Below are positions 1 to 6,141 of a DNA stretch of 8,896 bases, piece after piece. Location: positions 1-8,896 of the forward strand of contig JAISNW010000155.1 in NCBI GenBank assembly GCA_031276055.1, given 5' to 3'. Numbering within the stretch: the first letter of the stretch is position 1; each line of letters begins with the position of its first letter. Both the position numbers and the translations under genes were made by a program. Under the pieces are notes generated by a model that saw only the letters and a list, made by a program, of their open reading frames with translations, made no database searches and was not told the origin of the DNA. This stretch comes from Deferribacteraceae bacterium. Its GTDB lineage: Bacteria > Chrysiogenota > Deferribacteres > Deferribacterales > JAISNW01.

Positions 1-449
1 ACTGCTCTTTTTTTCTGAACTTAGGAGCGCAGTTTGCAGAAGGGAGAGGGGAGATGCTTAAAAGAGCCTCTGTAGTGGAGATGAATATCTTGCTTGTTTA
101 TCCGAACATCCCCATTTCAACTAAAGAAATTTATTCTTCCGAAAAGTTAATATTGACTGAACCGCCTAATATTCATAATATGCATATTCAATTAGGGGCA
201 GCGCAGATATCTGAACTGATGTTTAACGGTTTGGAAAGCGCCGTCATCGCCCTCTATCCGGAAATTGGGGTGGTGAAGCAAGCGCTCATTGAGGCGGGAG
301 CGATGGCAGCAATCCTTTCGGGTTCGGGTTCTTCGGTTTTTGGAGTATTCAGCGGCGAAGAAAAGGCATCTAAGGCTCAAAGGGAGATAAGATCGCGTTT
401 TTCCTCTTATAACGTGTGGATGCTCAAAACACCAGTAACGGGTTCTTAA
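1..449 (+). CDS. ispE: IspE, 4-diphosphocytidyl-2-C-methyl-D-erythritol kinase (C-terminal part, 5' truncated)
   Basis: This is the 3' part of a cytoplasmic GHMP kinase that phosphorylates CDP-methylerythritol with ATP in the MEP isoprenoid pathway. The frame is open to the window edge, reading CSFFLNLGAQFAEGRGE from position 3. This matches the family stretch around 'DVPFF...G...GRGE', so the ATG at 54 is internal and about 148 residues are visible. Bases 1-2 (AC) fit the last two bases of a GAC codon for the catalytic Asp of that motif, but this is an inference. Near 318-347 the protein carries LSGSGSSVFG, the glycine-rich GHMP C-terminal motif. The stop TAA is at 447-449, 14 nt before prs, suggesting one operon. 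The residues after the Asp are Cys-Ser instead of the usual Val-Pro. Another GHMP kinase is possible but less likely, given the motifs and the prs neighbour. Confidence 0.88.
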   Translation, partial: CSFFLNLGAQFAEGRGEMLKRASVVEMNILLVYPNIPISTKEIYSSEKLILTEPPNIHNMHIQLGAAQISELMFNGLESAVIALYPEIGVVKQALIEAGAMAAILSGSGSSVFGVFSGEEKASKAQREIRSRFSSYNVWMLKTPVTGS

Positions 450-451
450 AC

Positions 452-457
452 AAGGGG
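452..457 (+). promoter_or_regulatory. Ribosome binding site of prs
   Basis: AAGGGG lies 6 nt before the ATG at 464. It decides the prs start, because the in-frame ATG at 416 lies inside ispE and would add 16 residues that do not resemble the family N-terminus. Confidence 0.7.
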
Positions 458-463
458 ATATTG

Positions 464-1417
464 ATGGATTTTTTGGTTTTTACATGCAGTTCCAATAAAA
501 TGCTGGCGGATGGGATAGCTGCTAGGTTGGGGATGAGGCTTGGCAACGCCACAGTCGGTCGTTTTTCTGACGGCGAGATTAACGTTAAGATAAACGAGAG
601 TGTGCGAGGCAGGGATGTATTTGTAATTCAATCCACGAACCACCCTGCAGAGGTGCACCTTATGGAGCTTATGGTTATGGTGGATGCCCTTAGAAGAGCT
701 TCTGCCAACAGTGTTACTGCGGTTATTCCGTACTTTGGCTATTCAAGGCAGGATAGGGCGACAGAGCCTAGAGTGCCCATCTCCGCAAAACTTGTAGCCA
801 ACCTCCTTATGACATGCGGGATAAACCGCCTTGTTACGATGGATCTTCATGCAGGGCAGATACAAGGTTTTTTTGATATTCCTGTTGACAACCTATATGC
901 TCTTCCTGTCTTTGTAAAATATATTCAAGAAAACTACCTTAAAAATGGGGAGAATTGCGTTGCGGTCTCTCCGGACGCCGGAGGCGTCACAAGGGCGCGT
1001 TTTCTAGCGAAAAAGCTGCACCTTCCATTAGCGGTAGTGGATAAAAGGCGCACAGCCCCTGGTATTGCTAAGGCGATGCATGTAGTAGGGGATGTATCAG
1101 GCAAAACCGCTATTATAGTAGATGATATAATTGATACAGCGGGAACACTCTTAGAATCTTCCAACGCCCTCCTAGAAAATGGGGCGACGCAGGTTATTGC
1201 GGTGAGCACCCATGGGGTTTTATCAGGTCCTGCTTTAGAACGGATAGTTGCAAGCAATATAAAAGAGGTGGTTGTAACAGATACTATCTTTTTCCCAAAA
1301 CAGATTAGGGAGATTTCAAAGATCAATGTTTTAACTACCGCTCCTCTCTTTGCAACCTCCATAGAGAGAATACACCTTAAAGAGAGCATAAGCTCTCTAT
1401 TTGAAGGGGATGAATAA
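464..1417 (+). CDS. prs: Ribose-phosphate pyrophosphokinase (PRPP synthetase)
   Basis: The cytoplasmic enzyme makes PRPP from ribose 5-phosphate and ATP for purine, pyrimidine, His, Trp and NAD synthesis. The 317-residue product has the normal length of class I bacterial enzymes. Visible motifs are FSDGEINVKI (34-43), the ATP-site segment YFGYSRQDR (90-98), MDLHAGQIQGFF (126-137, His129), the flexible catalytic loop with KRR (194-196), and the PRPP-binding loop DDIIDTAGT (220-228). Start 464 is chosen because it has a good Shine-Dalgarno sequence and the protein then begins MDFLVFTCSSNK, aligning with the family's short N-terminus. A longer start at 416 would overlap ispE by 34 nt. The gene sits 14 nt after ispE and 5 nt before pth. 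In many bacteria rplY (ribosomal protein L25/Ctc) follows prs; here it does not. All key residues I can check are present. Confidence 0.97.
   Translation: MDFLVFTCSSNKMLADGIAARLGMRLGNATVGRFSDGEINVKINESVRGRDVFVIQSTNHPAEVHLMELMVMVDALRRASANSVTAVIPYFGYSRQDRATEPRVPISAKLVANLLMTCGINRLVTMDLHAGQIQGFFDIPVDNLYALPVFVKYIQENYLKNGENCVAVSPDAGGVTRARFLAKKLHLPLAVVDKRRTAPGIAKAMHVVGDVSGKTAIIVDDIIDTAGTLLESSNALLENGATQVIAVSTHGVLSGPALERIVASNIKEVVVTDTIFFPKQIREISKINVLTTAPLFATSIERIHLKESISSLFEGDE
1381..1398 (+). other. Perfect 7-bp hairpin in the 3' end of prs
   Basis: AGAGAGC, loop ATAA, GCTCTCT form a perfect inverted repeat. It lies inside the last codons of prs and ends 5 nt before the purine-rich AAGGGG (1404-1409) that probably serves pth. 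No T-run follows, so it is not an intrinsic terminator. It might affect mRNA stability or pth translation, or be chance. Confidence 0.35.
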
Positions 1418-1422
1418 AAGTT

Positions 1423-2079
1423 ATGCCTATTTCACTGGTTGCAGGGCTAGGCAACCCAGGCTCAAATTATGCTGAAAGCCGTCATAATATAGGTTTTATG
1501 GTGCTTGACGAGTTGGCGAAAAGGTTGGGGCTTACATGGAAACGGGGGTTTCAAGGGGAGTATTGCACATTTGACGCGCCAAATCCAAAAGATGAAGAGT
1601 TGCAGACGCCGCCGCTCTCTCCGCCGAAAGCTAGTGCAAAATATAGGAAAGTTTTTCTCCTAAAACCCCTTACCTTTATGAATTTAAGCGGCAACTCCGT
1701 TTATGAGCTCGCAAATTATTATAAACTGCCTACTGAAAATATAATGGCGGTTCATGATGATCTAGATTTCCCATTTGGAAGGATAAAGCTGAAGTTTGCA
1801 GGCTCCGCTGCAGGTCATAATGGAATAAGGTCTATCTCTGCATCTATAGGTGAAGATTATTATCGGCTGAGGGTTGGGGTAGGCGGGGTCAACCGCGCCC
1901 TGCTTAAAGGGTATACAGCGGAGTATGTTTTAGCGCCTTTTACCCCTAAAGAGAAAAAACAGTTGGCAGAGTATATCTATTTTGCCTCTGAAACGGTGGA
2001 AGAGGTTTTGCACAACGATATAAAAGTCGCCATGCAGATAATTAACCAGCATAATGCGCCTTTTCCCATAGCTGAATAG
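1423..2079 (+). CDS. pth: Peptidyl-tRNA hydrolase
   Basis: Pth releases tRNA from peptidyl-tRNAs that drop off ribosomes, so that the tRNA can be reused. The 218-residue product has the family landmarks: GLGNPG (8-13), the catalytic His21 in RHNIGF, KPLTFMNLSG (81-90, Asn87), the Asp112 that partners the His in HDDLD (111-115), and GHNGIRS (131-137, Asn133). The usual GGHNG reads AGHNG here. Compared with the roughly 194-residue E. coli enzyme, the distance from the catalytic His to NLSG is about 18 residues longer. The extra length is a Pro/Lys-rich stretch around residues 51-75, between two core strands. The start has AAGGGG 13 nt upstream, longer than ideal, and lies 5 nt after the prs stop, so coupling to prs is likely. 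The start is supported by the immediate match to the family N-terminus. Confidence 0.96.
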   Translation: MPISLVAGLGNPGSNYAESRHNIGFMVLDELAKRLGLTWKRGFQGEYCTFDAPNPKDEELQTPPLSPPKASAKYRKVFLLKPLTFMNLSGNSVYELANYYKLPTENIMAVHDDLDFPFGRIKLKFAGSAAGHNGIRSISASIGEDYYRLRVGVGGVNRALLKGYTAEYVLAPFTPKEKKQLAEYIYFASETVEEVLHNDIKVAMQIINQHNAPFPIAE

Positions 2080-2084
2080 CTTAA

Positions 2085-2113
2085 TTGAGAGATAAGTTTT
2101 AATAAAATAGAAT
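2085..2113 (+). promoter_or_regulatory. Candidate sigma70-type promoter for hppA-ychF-SH3 gene
   Basis: In the 60-nt gap between pth and hppA, TTGAGA (2085-2090) and TAGAAT (2108-2113) are separated by exactly 17 nt, each matching the -35 and -10 consensus at 5 of 6 positions. Transcription would begin near 2120, leaving a leader of about 20 nt. The gap is markedly AT-rich compared with the flanking genes, and it is the only gap in the plus-strand run long enough for a promoter. There is no experimental support. Confidence 0.45.
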
Positions 2114-2128
2114 AATTAATTAATAGTT

Positions 2129-2134
2129 GGAGGG
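2129..2134 (+). promoter_or_regulatory. Ribosome binding site of hppA
   Basis: GGAGGG lies 5 nt before the ATG at 2140. It is the strongest Shine-Dalgarno sequence on the plus strand of this window and fixes the hppA start. Confidence 0.75.
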
Positions 2135-2139
2135 TTTGA

Positions 2140-4158
2140 ATGAATTCTATCTTTGTGGCAACGGCGGGGTTAGTAGGGCTTGCGGCGGCTCTTGCCATCT
2201 ATTCCTACGTTAAAGCCCAGCCTGCCGGCAATGATCTTATGAAGAGTATATCTGCTCAGATTTATGAAGGGGCTATGGCGTTTCTTTTTCGTGAATACCG
2301 CATCTTAGTTATATTTGTTGTTGCGGTCTTTATCCTTATGCTGCTTGCACCTGGGCTCGGTTTGAGCACAGGTTTATGCTTTATAGGCGGGGCGCTTTGC
2401 AGCGTTTGTGCGGGTTTTGTGGGGATGAACTCCGCAACTAAAGCCAATGTCCGCACTGCAGAAGCTGCAAGGAGCAAAGGCGCTGTAGCGGCGTTCTTTG
2501 TATCTTTTAACGGCGGCGCTGTTATGGGTTTATCGGTGGCAAGTCTTGGGCTTTTAGGGCTTGGGGTCTGTTTTTATATCTTCGGCGATCCAGAAAACGC
2601 CCGTTATATAAACGGTTTTGCTATGGGGGCTTCCAGTATAGCCCTCTTTTCAAGGGTTGGCGGTGGAATATACACTAAAGCTGCAGATGTAGGCAGCGAC
2701 CTTGTAGGCAAGATTGAAGCAGGCATCCCTGAAGATGATCCTAGAAACCCAGGCGTTATAGCAGACAATGTAGGGGATAATGTAGGCGATATTGCAGGAA
2801 TGGGGGCGGATATCTTTGAATCCTATGTAGGTTCTATTATCGCCACCGCTGCTATAGCCGCCACTGCAGGCGGCGCAGTTATAGCAAGGCTGGCAGGAGA
2901 CGCAGACGCCGCCCGCTCAAGCCTTTTGACGCTTCCCGTCTCCCTAGCGGTTTTAGGCTTAGTGGCTAGTCTTATAGCTATCGCCTCTATGTTGGCTCTA
3001 AGAAAGATAGATCCTCAAAAAGCGCTGCGCTATTCATCTTTTGTGGGAACAGTTTTATTCCTCGTCTTTGCAGTTGTCTTTATCCGCCTGATGGGGCTCT
3101 CTTTAGGAATCTTTTGGGCGGTGCTCTCGGGCACGATCTGCGGAACTGCTATAGGGCTCATCACTGAATATTACACCTCCTCTAAGCCGATGAGGAGAAT
3201 CGCCCTCGCCTCTAAAACAGGACCAGCCACAAATATAATCAACGGCTTTGCTGTCGGCTTGGAGTCTAGTGTTGCGCCTATGCTTGTAATATGCGTTGCT
3301 ATATTTTTTGCAAATTATTTTGCAGGGCTTTATGGGATAGGGATAGCAGCGGTAGGAATGTTAGCCACTGTTGGAATCACCATGACTGTAGATGCGTATG
3401 GTCCTGTAGCGGATAATGCAGGGGGTATCTCTGAAATGAGCGGGCTTGGCGAAGATGTGCGCAAGATTACAGACAGTCTAGATGCTCTCGGCAACACCAC
3501 TGCCGCCATGGGTAAAGGCTTTGCTATAGGTTCTGCTGCTCTAACTGCTATAGCTATGTTTGCCGCCTTTGCTTCCAGCGCCCACCTTGATACTATCAAC
3601 CTTACTAACCCTAATGTAGTTATAGGGCTCTTCATAGGCGGAACGCTGCCGTTTATAGTCTCCGCCCTCACTATGACTAGTGTAGGCAAAGCTGCGGGGC
3701 AGATGGTTGAGGAAATACGTCGTCAATTCAGAGAGATACCAGGTCTTTTAGAAGGAAAGCCCGGCGTGAAGCCTGACTCTAAAAGGTGTGTAGACATCTC
3801 TACAAAAGCTGCTCTGCGGGAGATGATCTTGCCAGGTGTTTTAGCCGCTTCTATGCCTGTTTTGGTCGGTTTTCTCTTAAATAAAGAGGCTTTAGGCGGA
3901 ATGTTAGGCGGCGCAACTGTTACAGGAGTTCTTTTAGCCCTCCTCATGGCAAATGCCGGCGGCGCTTGGGATAACGCCAAAAAAGCTATAGAAAAAGGGG
4001 AGATTGAAGGGGAGAAAAAAGGTTCTGATGCTCATAAGGCGGCGGTAGTCGGCGATACAGTGGGCGATCCTTTTAAGGATACCTCAGGACCTGCCCTCAA
4101 CATCTTAATAAAACTTATGAGCATAATCTCCCTTATTATCGCTCCACTTCTGGTTTAA
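2140..4158 (+). CDS. hppA: Membrane-bound ion-translocating pyrophosphatase, K+-dependent class
   Basis: This integral inner-membrane pump couples hydrolysis of pyrophosphate to Na+ or H+ export. The 672-residue protein is hydrophobic throughout, consistent with the roughly 16 helices of the family. Substrate-site signatures are [12 protein letters not shown] (99-110), DVGSDLVGK (183-191), the acidic run from IPEDDPRNP to DNVGDNVGD (196-217), DNAGGISEM (425-433), GGAWDNAKK (607-615) and [10 protein letters not shown] (638-647). [10 protein letters not shown] (451-460) has Ala455 and Gly458, which marks the K+-dependent class; the K+-independent class has Lys at the first site. Glu227 in FESYVG aligns with the ion-gate glutamate of Thermotoga-type Na+ pumps. 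That alone does not settle whether Na+, H+ or both are moved. Ser186 replaces the usual Ala of DVGADLVGK. The gene has its own strong ribosome site, a likely promoter in front, and ychF 2 nt behind. Confidence 0.97.
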   Translation: MNSIFVATAGLVGLAAALAIYSYVKAQPAGNDLMKSISAQIYEGAMAFLFREYRILVIFVVAVFILMLLAPGLGLSTGLCFIGGALCSVCAGFVGMNSATKANVRTAEAARSKGAVAAFFVSFNGGAVMGLSVASLGLLGLGVCFYIFGDPENARYINGFAMGASSIALFSRVGGGIYTKAADVGSDLVGKIEAGIPEDDPRNPGVIADNVGDNVGDIAGMGADIFESYVGSIIATAAIAATAGGAVIARLAGDADAARSSLLTLPVSLAVLGLVASLIAIASMLALRKIDPQKALRYSSFVGTVLFLVFAVVFIRLMGLSLGIFWAVLSGTICGTAIGLITEYYTSSKPMRRIALASKTGPATNIINGFAVGLESSVAPMLVICVAIFFANYFAGLYGIGIAAVGMLATVGITMTVDAYGPVADNAGGISEMSGLGEDVRKITDSLDALGNTTAAMGKGFAIGSAALTAIAMFAAFASSAHLDTINLTNPNVVIGLFIGGTLPFIVSALTMTSVGKAAGQMVEEIRRQFREIPGLLEGKPGVKPDSKRCVDISTKAALREMILPGVLAASMPVLVGFLLNKEALGGMLGGATVTGVLLALLMANAGGAWDNAKKAIEKGEIEGEKKGSDAHKAAVVGDTVGDPFKDTSGPALNILIKLMSIISLIIAPLLV

Positions 4159-4160
4159 TA

Positions 4161-5273
4161 ATGGGGTTCAGCTGCGGTATAGTGGGTTTGCCTAATGTAG
4201 GCAAATCCACAATATTTAACGCTCTCTCTAAATCCAATATAGCTATGAGCGCCAACTATCCGTTCTGCACCATAGAGCCGAACCGCGCTGCAGCGCCTGT
4301 TCCAGACGAACGTCTTGATTTTATTGTAGATTGCGTCCACCCCCGCTCTATAGTTCCCACAACTGTTGAATTTGTTGATATAGCAGGGCTTGTGCGCAAT
4401 GCTGGTAAAGGCGAGGGGAAGGGGAATCAGTTTTTAATGCATATCCGCCAGGTTGATGCAATAATTCATGTGGTGCGCTGTTTTGACGATCTAAATATCA
4501 CTCATGTAGAGGATGGGATTGACCCTGTGCGGGATATCTCTATCATCAATACAGAGCTTGCTGTAGCAGATATAGACCTCTTAGAACGCGCCTTGCTTAA
4601 AGTTCAGAAGAGCGCCAAATCAGGCAATTCCCAACTTGCCGCTAAAGCGGATATAATCTCTCAAACGTTGGCTGTTGCATCAAACGGCGAGAGTGTAAGG
4701 AGATTTCTTGATAATAACCCAACTTACCGCGAAGAGTTAAAAGAGTATAACCTTATTACTGATAAACCCGTGCTCTACCTTGCCAATGTGGATGAAGAGC
4801 ATATTGACGGAAAGATTGAATATGTTGATAAAGCGGCTCTTTCAGCAGCAAAAGACTCCGCCGCCCTCCTCACCCTTTCAGGAAAGATAGAGGCGGAGCT
4901 TGCAACTCTAACTGAAGGTGAAGCTAGAGAGTATCTAAATAGTTTAGGGCAGCAAGAATCAGGGCTTGAAAAGTTGATACAAAAGGGGTATGAACTATTA
5001 TCGCTCGTAACCTTTTTTACAGCAGGAGAAAAAGAGGCTAGAGCGTGGACGGTGGAGAAGAACACTACAGCAAAAGCCGCCGCGGGCAAAATTCATTCAG
5101 ATATAGAACGTGGGTTTATTAAAGCTGAAGTTGTTTCGTATTCTGATTTTGTGCAGTTGAAATCTCTGAGCCTTGCCAAAGAAAAGGGGAGGTTGCGCCT
5201 TGAAGGGAGAGATTATATAATTTCGGACGGAGATATTGTATATTTCCGCCATAATGCGGGTAAAAGCGTATGA
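4161..5273 (+). CDS. ychF: YchF/OLA1-family ribosome-associated NTPase
   Basis: YchF is a soluble Obg-related P-loop NTPase that, in studied members, binds ribosomes and prefers ATP; it has roles in translation and stress responses. The 370 residues match the family length (E. coli 363). Motifs are the P-loop GLPNVGKS (9-16), the G3 segment DIAGLV (73-78) followed by GKGEGKGNQFL (82-92), and NVDE (209-212), the altered G4 motif typical of YchF that relaxes guanine specificity. A helical region spans roughly 130-280 and a C-terminal TGS domain roughly 283-367 (FFTAGEKEARAWTV through DYIISDGDIVYFR). The start is 2 nt after the hppA stop and no Shine-Dalgarno sequence is visible, so translation probably depends on coupling to hppA. 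The stop overlaps the next start in ATGA. The pth-ychF association is common; hppA between them is less so. Confidence 0.96.
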   Translation: MGFSCGIVGLPNVGKSTIFNALSKSNIAMSANYPFCTIEPNRAAAPVPDERLDFIVDCVHPRSIVPTTVEFVDIAGLVRNAGKGEGKGNQFLMHIRQVDAIIHVVRCFDDLNITHVEDGIDPVRDISIINTELAVADIDLLERALLKVQKSAKSGNSQLAAKADIISQTLAVASNGESVRRFLDNNPTYREELKEYNLITDKPVLYLANVDEEHIDGKIEYVDKAALSAAKDSAALLTLSGKIEAELATLTEGEAREYLNSLGQQESGLEKLIQKGYELLSLVTFFTAGEKEARAWTVEKNTTAKAAAGKIHSDIERGFIKAEVVSYSDFVQLKSLSLAKEKGRLRLEGRDYIISDGDIVYFRHNAGKSV

Positions 5274-6130
5274 AACAGATTGTCTCTATTTTCTTTCTAT
5301 TTTTCACTCTGACTGTTGCAGCTTATGCCCAGCTCAATTTCACTAATGATGAGGATCCAGAGGAGCAGCAGATTCCGCTTCCATTTGGGGAGAGTTTTGA
5401 GGAAGGTCCATCAATAGACGATGTTATAGAGGGGGTGGGAACAGTTCTATACTCTACCGTTCCTGTCTATGAAAAGCCTGAAAAGAGCGGAAAACCTATC
5501 CGTTACGCCATCCCCACCGAAAAGGTTATAATTATAGCCAACAACTCCCAGTGGTATAATGTGCGTATGCTCAACGGCAAGAACGGATTTATTGAAAAAC
5601 GTTATCTGAAAACCGCTAAGCTGTTCTACAACGAGAGCTATACCACCTTTCATATGGATAAGCGGGTAAGTGTAGAACTACAAGATATGGTGAAACGTTT
5701 TAACGATATGCTGGCGGATTCCTTGTATTCCAGAAAGTATAAGGTTATACCTAGAATAAGCATTGTAAGCAGTGTAAAGAAGAAAGAGGAGATAACCATC
5801 ACCCTTGAATACAGCGCTGTAGACAACTTCGGCATGGTGGTGCCTTCCCGTCAGGAAAATACCCTTAAAAACGAGGTGCGCAACTTTGTTGAGCTTTTAT
5901 TGATGCGCCTTCTCCCAACAGGAGCAGAAAAGTATGTTATTATTGTTCAAAAACCTGTCTTTTCTGCAACAGGAAGGGTCGTAAATATTCAGGGCAAATA
6001 TGCCGAGATCACCTTAGATCACAGCGATGTTGATGTTTCTAAATTAAAAAATGATTCCTTCGGCTATATATTTTCTGTAGCAAAGAGCGATATCTCTGCT
6101 GATAAGCTCTTTGAAGATTTCCCGCATTAA
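5270..6130 (+). CDS. Exported SH3-domain protein of unknown function
   Basis: I do not recognise a specific family for the whole protein. It has 286 residues. Residues 1-20 form a classical signal peptide (MKQ, a hydrophobic core, then AYA before Gln21) without a lipobox Cys, so it is likely secreted to the periplasm or cell surface by Sec. Residues 21-55 are acidic and probably disordered. Residues about 55-114 look like a bacterial SH3 domain: VGTVLYSTVPVYEKP, then WYNVRMLNGKNGFIEKRYL, ending in the usual 'G-[FW]-[IV]...YL' pattern. The C-terminal half (about 120-286) is mixed alpha/beta and not identifiable. SH3 domains of this kind often bind cell-wall peptides, but no catalytic domain is visible. 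The start overlaps the ychF stop by 4 nt (ATGA) with little Shine-Dalgarno signal, indicating translational coupling. The stop is 11 nt from the convergent topA stop. Confidence 0.82.
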   Translation: MKQIVSIFFLFFTLTVAAYAQLNFTNDEDPEEQQIPLPFGESFEEGPSIDDVIEGVGTVLYSTVPVYEKPEKSGKPIRYAIPTEKVIIIANNSQWYNVRMLNGKNGFIEKRYLKTAKLFYNESYTTFHMDKRVSVELQDMVKRFNDMLADSLYSRKYKVIPRISIVSSVKKKEEITITLEYSAVDNFGMVVPSRQENTLKNEVRNFVELLLMRLLPTGAEKYVIIVQKPVFSATGRVVNIQGKYAEITLDHSDVDVSKLKNDSFGYIFSVAKSDISADKLFEDFPH

Positions 6131-6141
6131 AGGGATATAGT

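Noticed and set aside
54..56. ATG at 54 as the start of a short complete gene
   Set aside because: The frame is open upstream to the window edge and encodes conserved IspE residues (FFL...EGRGE), so this Met is internal.
416..463. Longer N-terminal form of Prs starting at the ATG at 416
   Set aside because: It would overlap ispE by 34 nt, lacks a good ribosome site, and adds 16 residues unlike the family. The ATG at 464 has AAGGGG at 6 nt.
934..1389. 151-residue minus-strand open frame antisense to prs
   Set aside because: It lies wholly within conserved prs, its translation resembles no family I know, and it has no supporting start context.
2101..2124. AATTAATTAATAG run before hppA as an operator or riboswitch
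   Set aside because: It is simple AT-rich sequence that can be explained by promoter melting; the leader would be about 20 nt, too short for a riboswitch.
3330..3980. Minus-strand open frames within hppA
   Set aside because: They lie antisense to a well-conserved pump, have low-complexity Ala/Pro-rich translations and no ribosome sites; they are by-products of hppA codon use.
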